64,000 nt of DNA from Crotophaga sulcirostris (lineage: Eukaryota; Chordata; Aves; Cuculiformes; Crotophagidae): the NCBI GenBank assembly GCA_013397455.1, contig VYZB01000078.1:2325337-2389336 (forward strand), given 5' to 3'. The number at the start of each line of letters is the position of its first letter. Positions within the stretch are counted from its first letter, which is position 1. Both the position numbers and the translations under genes were made by a program. Positions 1-64,000 of the stretch are shown here, piece by piece. A model generated the notes under the pieces. The model was not told the origin of the DNA. It did no database searches and saw only the letters and a list, made by a program, of their open reading frames with translations.

Positions 1-3000
1 CATGTACTGATAAGGTAGTACACAGACAACCCGGCTACGGACTTTTCATAATGCCAGCACTACTGTCATTAACCAGAAGGCAGCTTCAAACAAAAATTTT
101 ATATTTAATTACACACAACAAATTCTCAGGAAACATAGTGACCCTGGCATACTTCTAGATTTCAAATTTTCTATACCGTGCCATGCAAAACATTTCCTTG
201 TTCTTCTAGCAGAAAATATTAAACTTCAAAGAAGAGAAAAGTAATGACTTGCATTCAAATGCCATGTCACTCGTCAAGGTCTTTTTATATGTAAGCGATG
301 ACCTGACAAAGTTGAAGGCATCTGTGTTTTTTCTGATCTGTTTATAAGGGAATTTCTGCTGGGTTATAATGAGTGAGTCTTCAAAAGATCTCCTCACAAC
401 AAATCTTCTAGCACTGTTAAGTCTATGCCATGATGATTCCCACTGGGATCCATTTTGATCCATCTTGATCCCCAAGAAAATTGGGACTATGTATTCGAAC
501 TTGGCATCACTTGTAATGATATCATCCCTAGATTATCTTCCCTATTTCCAGCTATAAGTTATAGCAATTCCTACCTGTTAAATTAAGGCAAAGTCCTACA
601 AGTTATGACAGTTTCTAAATTGCATTTGTAGGATCTTGCAATTTTCCTCTAGCTCCAGACAAAGTTTATCATGTCCTGTCAGAGAAGATCCCATTGCTTA
701 TCTTTCTTTGTTGACTTACTCCCTGCCAAAATGTTCATGTCACTTTCTACATGTATTGAAGGAATAACATAGTCTGTCTTGCAGCAGAGTTGGGGGAAAA
801 AAGAATTCAATATAATCAACCAAGCTGCCATGGAGCAATCTTCCTGTGTCTTGGATGATGCATGCAGACTATGCAGTCCTAAGTCCAGGCTGCGCCTCTG
901 GTTGTTTGATTCAAATGAATGCATTGGTTTGCCTCACTTCCCTCTGTTTTATGTTCAGGCCCTTCTCTTCCATAAATCATAAAATCTGCAGCAACAAACT
1001 TCCAGCATCATGCTCACAGCTAAAGTGACATATATAATAATCAGAAAAGTACTTGAAACAATGAATTGCAAACCTCCTTGCCAAAAATGGCCTCTACTGG
1101 ATATTTAACGTTTTATTTTCAAACTAAGGAAAAAAAAATGAGCAATGAATAAAAAAACAAGACAACTATGGCAGTTCATTCAATAGACATTCATTAAAAC
1201 AAGAGTTCTTGCAAATTACCCATTTAGGATCATTTCACTAGTAAAATTGGCATACAGATCTTTAGAACTGTATTGATTTTTAGTCCATTGTATTCAACTT
1301 TTCTCTCAGTATATACACTCAGAAATCCCATGTTCTGAGATCTTCTGCCTTGTTCTAAGTTAAATTCTTGTCTGTTTCTTGCAACTTGTGATCACTTGTA
1401 GCGCCACTGGATCTGAAAACTAAGTGAACTGACCACTGAAAGTCACTTTCCGAAACAAACACCTCCCCATATACACCATAATTTCCTCCTTACATTCCAA
1501 TTAAAATGACATAACAAACCAGTAGAAAGGACTAAGTCTCAGATTATCAACACATTCATTCACCACAAAATAAGAAATTGTTAGATGGTTATTGTCAACA
1601 TACAGTCTCTTCCAAACAAACTTATACAGACGATTCATTGGCTTGTCCTTGGGACGGTGCCTCACTAAAGCTGATTACAAGCTCTATTTCAAGAACCCAC
1701 TGTCGACCTCCACATTCACAAAATTTGGGATTAGGCAATTCAGTGCTACAACAGGCTCTATCCCTGGTATTAAATTTTAATTTACAATGCAGAATGTACT
1801 TTTATTTTCAAGAAAAAAGTGGTCTTTATCTGAAAATAACAGCATTTGAGGTTAATCAGGATTTCTTTAGACTGATGCAATTGGAATACCCCACAGACAT
1901 GTTAGATGAAAAGGAGTCCCCCAGTATCAGCTGACCTTGTGAGGACTGTACAACAACATGATTCCTGTTATGTGACTCTGGTTTTGACAAATACAATGTT
2001 TTACTCTTTCCTGCTAGTTGATTTAATGAGAATATGAGAGACCACTACCACAGTCACATCTTTATGTGGTCACCAGATCCAGAGAACCTGGAGAGCTGAA
2101 GACATCTCTATTAAAATTCTGAAGCAAACCTACAACTGAATCTACTAGCTTGAAAGATAATATTCATTTGGTCCCACATCCTTCTCTGTTCTTTAGCAAG
2201 TGAAAAGAGGACAAAAGTAGGGGAACACACTGGCACAGAGGTCTCCTCACAAATTGGGCTGGGGCAGGAGCAAAGTTCAATGTTCTCTGTAGCATATGTG
2301 CACACACATACACATCTATATGTATATGAATTAATATATACATAAAGGGAAATCTGCAAAGAGCTTCTTGAATACTTTCTGCTAGTGCCATGGGAAGGGG
2401 CTGCCTTTTCTGAACTAGCTGCGCTGACAATAAGCCGCAATGTGGGGTCACTTTCACGCAGTTCTTTTGCTAGCACAGGAAAAAATAAGCTGCTCACTTG
2501 TTAAAATACTTCTGTATTTCAGTCAGTTGAAAACCTTACCACGCAAATTTTCTGTTCTGCAGTTAAGTCCTCATGCAAGGAGGGACTTCATGTCCTCTTG
2601 GATGACAAAAGGTTTCCACTGCTACTTCTCGGAAGTGCTTTGCCTCTTTAAAGGCTATTTTCAGACATATTTGTTTGTTCTCAGAGGGCATTCCTGTCAG
2701 AACTCTGAGAATATGCTTAACCTGCCATGAATAAACCTAATTATAAAGCTTGCGAAAAGCACAGGTTGAAGTCCTGCTTGTTGCTGGTGACTACAAGTTT
2801 CTGGCTGGTTGAAAAAGTCAGCTGCTTCAAGCCCAGGAGCATTTCCACAACAACACGACGTTAAAACTTCATATTTTAACACTTAAAAAAATTAAAAAGT
2901 AATTTCTTATGTTTTTATTTATACTTCCTACTTTGTAGCTTACTCATCTCTAGCTAAAGGATTCCATAGACGATAATTACCAAGCAGACTGAAGCCTCAA

Positions 3001-4837
3001 GATTTATACTTTGGCTACTGTAACTAATAAACTAGAAATCCTTACCTCTCGTACAACACTGTTCCTTCACCAGTGTTAGATGGACCTCTGGCGAGAAGCA
3101 AGCACCATCATCCTCATTTCAGAGGCCTAAGAACTGAAACACTAGAAAGCATAAGGAGGACTGAAATAGTTAAACGGTAAAAAAGAAGACACTAAGAATG
3201 ACAGTATTTTCCATATGTCCTGTGAACTACTATCAACAATATCCCTCACATAATATACTGCAACAATGACCACACCACTGGTACAAACTACTTGCATAAT
3301 TTGCACTAAAATATAGCCTCCTCTATACTAACAGCTGTGTTTAAAATTTACTTACCACACTGACTGAGCATTCATCTGGCTCCTCTGCACTGCATCCATT
3401 TTTCCTTCTGGTTCCTAGCAGGCTTTTTCTGCAACTAATGCACTGAGATAGATGCTCAGATGTTTAAGGCTTTTCTACAACCATGAAAAAATTTGCCTAT
3501 GATTTCTATTGTGGCCGAACCAAACCCAATGGCTAAACTTCAAGTCTCAAAATAATGTTGCCTTTGTCAGCCATCCCTTCATCTAGGTTCATGGAGACAA
3601 GATAAAACATGGTGAATGCCCTGTTCCTTCTGGGGTGATAACATCCTCTGCAGGCTTTCATCCTCCAACTCTTGCAGAAATTCGATCTTTCTCAGAAGTT
3701 TCAAAGCATGGAGAAATGATACACAGGACAAAAAGCTGTAAGGGCCAGGTCTATCTTCCATCAGCAATCCTTCATAGTTATGGGAGGGTGGATGGAAATG
3801 ACCCCCCTTTTAGAAGTCTTTAGAGGAGGGCAGACATCTTTTCTTAAGATAGAAAAGCTGATCTGCCGCTGTTTCTTGTCCACCTCCCTTCTTTCTGCCA
3901 TGTGTGGTTCCCCACCACTGCCAGAGTCACAATCATATCCTGGAACCCCATGGTATGGAGTGAAAGTGTAATACTTTGGAATATCAGTCAACAGGTAACA
4001 CAGGGTCACAAAAATATTTTAATGAGGAAATGTCAAGGGGAAAACCCACCTCAGATCTTCCCTATATTCTTGCCCAAGTAACCCCAAAAAAGAAAAACAG
4101 CCTCTTTGTTTTCAACTCATGTACCCCTGTTAGATAAGGAGGCTGCTTTTAATTCCTATGTGACCCTCACTGCCAGGGAACACTTTAAACTTTTGCATGA
4201 TTTTGCTAATCCTTCGAGACAAACTTTTCCAGTCTCTCTGCAAAACATAAGCAAGTATGACACACTTGCACAGTTCCAATGCAACATCTTATATTCCATG
4301 TATGCTTATCCTAAAGTTTGAATACCCATAGTAATTCCAGCATAAAACATAGTACTGAGTATGCTGCAGAAATTAATTGTCAGAACTTCATTACACATTT
4401 TTTGCCAAATCTCTTAATTTTCTGTCAGTTGTAATTGGGCTGTCACAGGTATATATTCTCCCAGATGACAAAAATAAACATGTGCATTGAATTGCAACGT
4501 GATTTTGCTAGTAGACTAGAATCCTAATACTCCTTGATGAATTCAGTATCATTTTTTCTTCTGCTATACTCCATTTTTTCCTCCAAATCCATCTCCATGT
4601 TCTGATTTCCTGACTTCTGCCATTAGTCAGTACATGTCTATCCCAACATGCTCCATACTGCAGCACAAACTGCCTGCCAGAACATAACATTATCATCCCT
4701 TTCAAAGACAAATAATATCTGCAAAATCATTTCAGTAGTGTTTCCTATCCTCCTCTCCAATTTCTTATGCTGATAAGTAAGGTATTTGGGGACAAAGGCT
4801 ACTGCAAATGGCCTTCCTCTGATTATTATTTACACAT
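1..4837. other. 5' flanking DNA, no gene recognised
   Basis: AT-rich sequence with only short, unconserved frames. No splice-flanked exon of a known family was recognised on either strand. A stretch near 3095-3150 (complement reading ctctgaaatgaggatgatgg) weakly resembles a MIR core. In mammals and birds the next gene upstream of SLC1A1 is expected to be GLIS3, but nothing of it is visible. Confidence 0.6.
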
Positions 4838-4921
4838 TGTTGTTGTTGTTGTTAATACTATTATTATTGTTGTTGTTGCTGTGATCATGATGATGATGAT
4901 GATGATGATGAAGATGATGAA
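4838..4921. repeat. Compound trinucleotide microsatellite (TTG/ATT/GAT)
   Basis: Runs of ttg, then att, then ttg again, followed by about eight gat/atg units with one aag interruption. It is a mutation-prone compound microsatellite in 5' flanking DNA, with no coding context around it. Confidence 0.9.
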
Positions 4922-7283
4922 AGGGTCCTAAGACCAAATTGAGCAGCAGAACTGTATTAGAAAAAGCAATACTTAAAATACAAACTGAAGTGATGTTCCT
5001 ATCACAAAGACTTCACAAAATAAGACTGTCAAGGATAATTACAATTCACTAGATGTGTACAGAACAGGACTGCCAATTGAAAATGTTAAAGAATTATGAG
5101 TCATTCCCTAGAAAACGGTGAGGCTGGCTTAAACATCATGAAATTTAAAAAATATGTAAAAGATGGGTTCTGCTTGCCTTCAGAGCACTTACAGTGCATT
5201 ACTATTATATTTTTCAACTTTTCTTTCATAATCTTTCAGGCTAGAATCTTAGTTTACAACTGGATGTTAGTATTCAAGTGTGTTCAGGCAACTGAAAAAG
5301 CTGAGGCTTAGACACAGCCCACTAATACTCTTGAGTCTTGTGATCAAGTTCCTGGTGACAAATTGGCAACGCAATGACTGTTTAGCTCTGGCTAGAAAGG
5401 ATGTCAAGGGCACTAAGCATCTTCTAGTTCCTGAAATAAGCCATGTGCCTGTAACTTGTTTTTGAGAGTTGCATAGCCAATAATTCCAAATGCCTTTCTC
5501 CACTCCACCCTCCAGATTTTTGGGTATGTAAGTCAACCTATTTCCTCAAATCTGTTCAGCATTCTCCAAATTAGTATTCACCCACTCATCCATTTCAATG
5601 TGTTAGCAAGAGACTTGAGATTTAAAATAATTTTGTCATTTGTTATCATTATCTACTATGAAGAAAGTGTTCTGCTTTATTATGTCTGCATTAAAATTAG
5701 TCTCCAAACGGCATGTGGGTGAACAGAGCCCTCCAATTCCATTTATGCCATTTGTGAAGAGTGGTAAAGAGCAACTGTCTGCAAGAATCAATAATTTTAT
5801 AATTAAATATATATTAGAGTAGCTACATGTATGATATATAGCATAATGAGTCATGCTGAAGAATTACCGGAGTGGCAGTAGAATATTATCCTATACTTTG
5901 CCCTTTATTCACCATCACCATATATTAATGCACATGCACTTTGCTCACTATAGAGACAAACCAATGTTACTCCAACATGGCAAGGGAATATTGCCATCTT
6001 CATTTGGGGAACAATTTATTATTCTACTAATAAAATGGTATTTGTTTAACATAATTTAACCTCTCGGTTATTCAAGATTATAAGAGCTTATTGCCAGTAC
6101 AATCTTCTCTCTCTGATTCTTACTTACATCTGGGCCTATCCAGCAGTTGATGACAGCACATTTATGAATTTCTATGAACATTTAAAAATCAGTTAGTGAA
6201 TACAAGTTTGCCATCCTTCCACACAAACCTTATCCCCGCCATGCTGATATTATCTGCCAGGCATTTTTAAATGCTTTGCAGAAACTCAGAAATTTTTAGT
6301 CATCATGCAAAATTAATTCATTTCTTATTACTACCAGAACTCCTTGCATGAGACTAAAGAAGGATGTGAGAAATATGTGTTATTCATACTCATCCTTGAC
6401 ATTTGTGTAAGTAGGAAGGAAAACTGTTTGCAGTCACGTTTGTCTAGCTCTTTTCATGGACACGTAATTGGCTGCATAATTAAGAAAAAGGAAGAACCAT
6501 TTTTAAAACCATTACCACAATATGCACCTGGATTTACAAAGTTGCTGGCCCATGATCGCTTCATACCTATGTCATCATACCTTTTAGGCAAATGAGAAGT
6601 GCTGGACTTCGTAAAACATATCTGCTCCTGATGACTTTCAGAGCTTGTCTTTCCTTCAGCCCTCTGTAAATAGTACACAGCTACCATTTAAATTCGATTC
6701 ATTAAACATGTTTGTGCCAGCTTCCCACTCTGCTTGCCTACCTTCTCACAACTTAAAAGGTCGAGAGCCAGGAAAACACACAAGCATTATATGAAATGTT
6801 TACAGTACTTAAAACAAGAAAGAAAAAAATCAAAGCATTTCTCACTGACAGAAATTCCTTTAACTATCACAAGGGTACATTCTCTTCAAGCTTTCATTAA
6901 AATCTGTGAAAATATTCACAATATTCTTAACGGGAACAGAAACAAAACTTAGAAAAAAATAGAAATTATCTAGAACTTAGTGTTCCATATCCAAGGTTTT
7001 ATAAGTATAACAGGTGCATCATTATCAAGGGATTCTAATGTTTTTGTCATTCTCTCTTTATGTTAGTTGGACATACGTGAGTTCTGATCTCACAGTGAAA
7101 AATGGCTGACAAAACATTACTGTTTGCTTGAGATAGAACAAAACTGGGGTTTGGTAGAAAAAAGATATTCAGCATTAGAGGACCATAAACTAGCAAACCA
7201 AAATCCCATCTTCAGCTGTCATCTTCCCCCCAGCTCCAACAAAATTTAAAAATCCCATTGACTGTCATAAGATTTAATTAAAT
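4922..7283. other. 5' flanking DNA between two microsatellites
   Basis: AT-rich, unique-looking sequence. The short frames show no domain, signal peptide or splice context that would support a gene. Confidence 0.6.
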
Positions 7284-7466
7284 GAGGAAGGAAGGAAGGA
7301 AGGAAGGAAGGAAGGAAGGAAGGAAGGAAGGAAGGAAGGAAGGAAGGAAGGAAGGAAGGAAGGANGAAGGAAGGAAGGAAGGAAGGAAGGAAGGAAGGAA
7401 GGAAGGAAGGAAGGAAGGAAGGAAGGAAGGAAGGAAGGAAGGAAGGAAGGAAGGAAGGAAAAGGAA
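7284..7466. repeat. (GGAA)n microsatellite, about 45 units
   Basis: An almost uninterrupted GGAA tetranucleotide array of about 180 bases, broken only by one N at 7365 where the phase appears to slip, with a slightly degenerate end (aaggaaaa). Lys/Glu/Gly/Arg or Leu/Pro/Ser/Phe repeat frames across it are artefacts. GGAA is the core ETS-factor site, so long arrays can act as enhancers in some contexts. The array lies about 6 kb upstream of exon 1. Confidence 0.98.
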
Positions 7467-10400
7467 AATCCTCCACTTCTTGCTGATTTTAGGCCAAATC
7501 CAGACCACTTTACCCACAAGGAATGAATTCTGACCAATAACTCAACAATTCTGAAAAAGACTCAGATGAGGAAAATACAGAGAGGAATCACTAAATTATA
7601 AGCAGGTAACAAGGGTCTCTCTGCGTATTTAGAACCAGCTAGTGGAACAGAAATAGATATGCCTTTAAAGTTAAAAATGTGGGTTGGATTAGTTAAATAC
7701 ACTACTCTGGTACCTTAAACTGAACCTACACAGGATCTCCATGTGGAAAGACTACTGCTATGAAACCAGTATCCTCCCAAATATAAAACCCAGAACCCTA
7801 TCAACTCTGCCCCTGGGGACAGCCAGAACATCTGTCAAAGAGGTCTTGTTTATTTATTTTACAGGTCAGTTCAGCTTCAGCATAATTTTTTTCTTTGTTT
7901 TCTTTTCGCTTATTCAGATTTATTACATACTGTACATGGCACTCAAACTTTGAGGTCAGATGTCAGGAGGCCCAGGTTCCAGGCTATAAGGAAAAATCCT
8001 GCAATTTTTGGTGCTTACTTACAGTAAAGTATTCTTACACACCTAAGACACAGCTCTGTGTGTTTCCTTAAGCCTCATCGGGCAATTCACTGAACTGTGT
8101 CCAAAATCACACTTGTCATTTCTGTCTCTAATTTCAGACATCATATTTGCCTAAAAAGCTAGAGAATGGAACCAAAGCATGGCAGCTTTGCTAACAACCT
8201 AATTCTGGAACTCAGAACTCTCAGCATTGTGCTTGATGGCTCATGCTTACTTAAGTCTATGAAGATACTACTCTTCAACTTACTGTATTCCAAAGACAAA
8301 AAGAATTTCAGTTAGTTCAGTGAAAATACGAAGCCAGTGCAGCAACATGGTCCAGTGCCAAAGGATGACAACTGGAAATGTTCACAGTACTTAGAAATAC
8401 TACCTTTTTTATTAGATTATTTTCTGATTAAGATGAGATATATTAGACATGAATTGATTACTCTATATTCTGAAATTTTTTGTGTGCTCCCTGGCTTTAT
8501 GGTATTAAAGAACAGTTGCAAACTTCCCATCTGGTGAACTAGCTTCAAATAAAAAAAGCAAACTAAATTATTCTACCTGCAGTATAGGGAGATTATTGGC
8601 ATCTGGTTTTGAAATCTTAGCTAAATAATGTTGTTTTATCAAAGCATTTAAAAATACCTACAACATCATCATTTCCCTGTAATGTGATTTCTTACCTATG
8701 GTCACCAAAAACTATGAGGAAAAGGCACTTTGTTAGTTTTCTGTGGATCAAATCAACTGTTACCAAAGCTTTCAGAAATGATAATAATAGGCTGACTTAG
8801 GTAGAAAAAGTTGAAGGACTAAATTAGTAAAAGTCAGTTGACTCAATTCCTCTTTTGTCTCTTAACTACAACCACTGAAGGTATTTTTTTAAGCAGTACG
8901 GAGAGGCAAGCTTCCCAAGCTTCCACCTGGTATACCTGGTACTACACTGGTGTATATAGTCCTGTCCGCATCTCCCAGCACTGAAACACTTAAATGCCTC
9001 AAAAAGCTGAAAGTATTCCTAGTCTGTGAAATTACTTGATATATTCCTAAGTAATTCACTTAAAATGTTAAGGCAGCTCTACAGATTGGAAATTAATGTT
9101 GAGACACAGGGTTACACACAAAGCAGGTCACCATGGGGTAATAACTTCTCAATATAATATTTATTCATGTAGGACCCTAGATCTACAACAAAGTAACCTG
9201 CATTAGCTTAGCCTTAAAGAAAAAAATTATATATGTAAATGCATGTCACTTTTTCCAAGGCAAATGTTCAGATTTTCAAGTCTGATTCCTCTGGTGCTTC
9301 GCTAACATTAAAAAAAATGAAAGACAAAAAAAAACCCCATACTGTCACACATACAATCTTATCTGTGATCTACTCTGAGAATTTTGTAACAGTGAGCAAT
9401 ATAGCTAATGAATATATTCCTATCATCTGTACACATTAAGCGTATTAACATCTATGATTTTTTCACACATATATCCCATTAATTTCATAGTCATTACACA
9501 ATGTCTCAAAATCACACAAAGATAACAATGGTTTAAATAGAATTTAGATTTTTGTTTGCTCAGCAGCTGTACTCAGTAGCTGTACAGGCAGCTAGTCTTC
9601 CGAAGTATTAGTTCTTTTGGTCTTTTTCCATACCTGAGTTCATTTTTAAAATAACCTCAACATTTCAAGAATGATCCATGGGCCTAGGCTACCTTTAATT
9701 CTTTTCCATTTTATTGGGACACTTTTATTATAGTTTTTTCTTTTATAGCTCCCCATACAGAAACTGCCAGCTTGACTCTACATCCAGGATCAAAGCCAAT
9801 GTCTGTCATTCTATAATAGGAAGACCAAATTAAAACCAGCTTGCTCATCAGGATGTTAAACATCTCTATTTCACCTACCTAAGACTTTTTAAAAATACTT
9901 CTTTAAGTTGCTATGGATGCCATAAGTTATCAATTTCTTTTTTTCAAGGTCATATCTATGGAATTACATTTGATGAAGTGAAAAAAGGACAAATTATTGA
10001 GAAAAAAAGCCTAGAATTTTGGCATGCTTTTTTTCTTAAATATTTTTAGAGACAAAACACTAGCAGAAAAGAACAGAAGCATTATACTTTGACAGAAAAT
10101 AAAGTGTGTAGAGGTCTTCAATACAATTCAATATATATTGTTCTACTGTCACAGAACACAGAAATAAGGTAAGTTTCTAGCTTTCATGAGCTATATAGAA
10201 TGATTGTATTATGTTATTTCTAAGGTTGCACATCTCCTCTAATACATTGCAAGCTTCAGGAAGTCATATATCAGCTACAATCACATTGCTTTATACCAGT
10301 AGGACAGAAATTTTTGGTGCTAAGAGTGCTACTGACAATTCTAGCTCTTCCAAAAAAAGGTACCGTGAAATCCTTAATGTGGAAAAAGGGATACTTAAAG

Positions 10401-11875
10401 CATTAAGAGAAGGGCACAAACCATGGAAACTCCATGGAGGAAGAAGCAAACTCTAACTGAATTTCAGCTAGTCTTCAGCAACCATTGTATTGTAGTTATT
10501 TCCTCTAGCTTACCAAAACAGCTCAGAAGAGAAAGAGAGTGAGTTTTAAGAAGGGCTACATGAGAAAGTGATTAGCCAGAAAATTAAAGTAAGGCCTAAA
10601 CTCTAAATTTGTCTTGCAACGGGTTTTGTTGGTACTGTCTGGAAAGGCACCACCTCCCCACCTCCTGGGATGAATCACACCTTTTACTTACTGAAGGCAA
10701 CATCTGGTATTCCCAGTATATGTGGGAGGAAATAAGAAAATAAACTCCATGGCAGTGAGAACCAAGACCAAGGCTCTTCTGCGCAGGGTATGCCTGATGC
10801 TGCCCAGCCTGAAACCCCACATGCCTTTTCCTTCTTACACCTCTTCAATGCCCCTCACACTTTACCACAGTTGTGTACCCAATCCTGGACATAGACATGT
10901 GTTCCTTACTCTTTCTTTGCATCAGTTATTTTTATTTTGCTTTTTCTGTAGCTTTGCAACATGGTAGTATGCCAGCTTTCCTTTTAAGTGGTCTAGAACT
11001 TTTTATGATTTAATTAAACTAATATGATACTTACTCATCTGCTTCCTTTCTACCACTAGGCTTCCTTTTATTTTTTAAATTACATTTTCCTCACGGTGAC
11101 AGATGCAGACAAATTACTGCAGTTGCTCAACACCTTTGAAAAATAAGTCCACTTTTTCAGAGTCTCTCTATAAATTAATGCAGCTGACTCCAGATTTTAA
11201 CACTTGGGATAGGTGATGGCTCTTGCTCCTTAGCCAGGTGGTTTTCAGTGCTCTTCCCTGTCCCAGCAAGGTACATATTTATCTCTTTCCCCAAGCTGTC
11301 ACTCAGAACAGCCAGACTCATGTGTAGAGGAAATGTGTCAAAGTTTCAATTGCCATTTTTGCTGATCTGCCACAGGCCTTAATTACTCAGTCATCACAGG
11401 CAGAAATCATGCAAACTTCACTAGCTTACATTTTGGAATGAAGGGTGTCAAGTGTAATTAAATAAGATAAATTTAACTTTCATTCTGCACTATCCTTCAT
11501 GCCATTCGGCAAAAACATAACAGCAGGGTTTTTCCTTTTTTCTTTTTTTCTCTTTTTTTGCTTACATTTACCAGTTGATCTCCAACTTTGAAAATCATAA
11601 CCAACAAGTTTATAAACAGATATTGAAAATCCTTCCATAATCCCACAGGGAATTGGGTACCAATGTTTTACATACCTTAGTCTTGCTTATGGGTCAGAAG
11701 GGGGAAGACCACCACTGTCAAGGAGTTTGATGGAGAAATAAATGCTTCTTCACAATTTTGGTACTTAAACTAACCAGGATAAATCCCCAGTGGGAAATCC
11801 TACAAGCCGTTTCTGAACAGAAGTACAGGGGAGATCAGTTCCCCTTAATGTATTAAAAGTATAAAAATGATACCA
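7467..11875. other. 5' flanking DNA upstream of the promoter zone
   Basis: AT-rich unique sequence with a possible SINE relic near 8 kb and a pyrimidine-rich run (ttttcctttttt...) near 11530-11565. No exon recognised. Distal regulatory elements may be present but cannot be seen by eye. Confidence 0.6.
7960..8135 (+). mobile_element. Possible ancient SINE (MIR/AmnSINE-like) fragment
   Basis: gtcaggaggcccaggttcc followed about 100 bases later by cgggcaattcactgaactgtgtcc resembles the body and conserved core of old tRNA-derived SINEs. Highly decayed and unconfirmed. Confidence 0.25.
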
Positions 11876-12345
11876 AGCTACTGGAGAGTGTCCAGAGGAG
11901 GCCACAAAGCTGGTGCAGGGTCTAGAGGGGAAGTCGTATGAGGAGCAGCTGAAGTCACTCGGCCTGTTCGGCCTGGAGAAGAGGAAACTGAGGGGAGACA
12001 TCATAGCAGTTTGCTGCTTCCTCATGAGGGAAAGAGGTCGCTGATCTCTTCTCTCTGGTGACCAGTGATAGGACTCAAGTGAATCACAGGAAGATGTCCC
12101 AGGGGAGGTTTAGACTGGATATTAGAAGAAGGTTCTTTACCCAGAGGGTGGTGGCGGAGCACTGCTCCCCAGGGTTGTAGTCACAGTGCCAAGCCTGACA
12201 ATATTCCAGAAGCATTTGGACAATGCCCTTAGACACACGGGGTAAATTTTGGGGTTGTCCTGTGCAGGGATAGAAGTTGGACTTGATGACCCTTGTGGGT
12301 CCTTTCCAACTTGGGTCAATCTGTGATTCTGTGAATGTGTAACGA
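11876..12345 (+). mobile_element. CR1 LINE 3' fragment (copy 1)
   Basis: Sense-strand CR1 3' end. It starts at the ORF2 C-terminal region (ctggagagtgtccagaggag, then gagaagaggaaactgagggg), passes the cccaggggaggtttagactgg block, and ends with the CR1 3' UTR (ggacttgatgaccc, tctgtgattctgtgaatg). It is a 5'-truncated copy with frame damage, about 1 kb upstream of exon 1, and marks the inner edge of the 5' flanking region. Confidence 0.92.
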
Positions 12346-12912
12346 GAGATTACCCTCAGCATAACCACTGGTGGCTTTCCAACAGCCACGAAGGGCCAGG
12401 ACTAGCTCTTCTGCCTGGAGGTGTGGGCCTCCTGCACCACCATGGGGCATGGCGCATAGTGCATGGCCATGGAGGTTGCCTGGCAAGGCCATACAGGTCT
12501 TGCCAAAGGACAAACTCCCCTCTGGCACAATAGTTGTCAGGCATTGTGGGGGCTGGCTTGCCCACCTCTCTGGCACAGAACCCAGCAGCTGGGCCTGGTC
12601 TGGGGCAGGGGAAGGTCCCAGGAGCAGGGAAGCAAGCTGGGGCAGTGGGGTTTGGACACGGCACCCCACCAGCCACCTTGGCTCCTTCCTCCCCTTGCCC
12701 TGCCCTGCGCCCCCGGGGCTGTGGGGCGTTCGAGGTGAAGCGCTCGGGCCCGCGGCCCCGCGGGGAAGGTTGTGGGGGGACGCCTGCCCTCTCCCTGACC
12801 CGACCCCTGCCCCAGGGGGGGCGCTGTGCCCTGCACAGCCCGGCCGGCACGCGGGAAGGGGCATCCAGGAGAGGTGGCCGTTAGGCGGGTCTCGCCCCGC
12901 GGGGTGGGCGGA

Positions 12913-13202
12913 NNNNNNNNNNNNNNNNNNNNNNNNNNNNNNNNNNNNNNNNNNNNNNNNNNNNNNNNNNNNNNNNNNNNNNNNNNNNNNNNNNNNNNNN
13001 NNNNNNNNNNNNNNNNNNNNNNNNNNNNNNNNNNNNNNNNNNNNNNNNNNNNNNNNNNNNNNNNNNNNNNNNNNNNNNNNNNNNNNNNNNNNNNNNNNNN
13101 NNNNNNNNNNNNNNNNNNNNNNNNNNNNNNNNNNNNNNNNNNNNNNNNNNNNNNNNNNNNNNNNNNNNNNNNNNNNNNNNNNNNNNNNNNNNNNNNNNNN
13201 NN
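12913..13202. other. Assembly gap (N run) in the promoter
   Basis: A run of 290 unknown bases lies between GC-rich flanks, typical of short-read dropout in CpG islands. Reading frames that cross it are meaningless. It probably hides part of the SLC1A1 5' UTR and core promoter. Confidence 0.99.
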
Positions 13203-13356
13203 CGGCGGCTCCGCCCTCGCCCCGTAAGCGCGCAGCAGCGCGAGGCGCGCGCGGGCGGTGCCGCTCGCCTCAGCTCGGCTCGGCGGGGCGCGCGCCAGGC
13301 CCATTGCCGCCGCCCGTTGCCGGCGCCACCGCCACCCCAGACCCTGCGCCGTCGCT

Positions 13357-64000
<50,644 letters not shown>

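Noticed and set aside
7246..7537. Long repetitive frames (Glu-Gly-Arg-Lys or Leu-Pro-Ser-Phe) on both strands
   Set aside because: They are translations of the GGAA microsatellite and contain an N; no gene structure around them.

Overview
This is a vertebrate, almost certainly avian, genomic window. The evidence is repeated CR1 LINE copies of the bird/reptile type, with tails made of ATTCTATG-like repeats and 3' ends reading tttgggttggaag, together with intron-rich gene structure, a CpG-island promoter and AT-rich introns. The species cannot be fixed from the sequence. Orthologues of the gene found here are Z-linked in birds and lie in the human 9p24 region, so a Z-chromosome origin is likely. 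That is inference from known synteny.

One gene accounts for all the convincing protein coding: SLC1A1 (EAAT3/EAAC1), the neuronal and epithelial sodium-coupled glutamate/aspartate/cysteine transporter, on the + strand. Eleven coding exons join in frame with GT-AG introns from the ATG at 13357 to 62558. They encode about 446 residues. The last exon, holding the rest of the transport core and the cytoplasmic tail, lies beyond the window.

Layout. 1-11.9 kb is 5' flanking DNA with a long GGAA microsatellite and a trinucleotide repeat but no recognisable exon. 11.9-14.4 kb is the promoter zone: a CpG island interrupted by a 290-base gap, exon 1, and three CR1 3' ends. Intron 1 (17 kb) holds a second small GC-rich island at 17.56-17.70 kb, a 1.85 kb sense-oriented CR1 with damaged reverse transcriptase, and an antisense CR1 tip. 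Exon 2 is at 30.4 kb. Intron 2 (12.4 kb) holds a second assembly gap, an antisense CR1 split by what appears to be a complete 377 bp solo LTR with target-site duplication, and a diverged 80 bp tandem repeat. Exons 3 and 4 follow. Intron 4 holds two CR1 copies arranged tail to tail. Exons 5 to 11 run from 50.9 to 62.6 kb.

I found no prokaryotic-style system, CRISPR array, structural RNA gene or second cellular gene. The more interesting points are the possible alternative promoter in intron 1, the nested solo LTR, the inverted CR1 pair in intron 4, and the lineage-specific extracellular loop encoded by exon 6.
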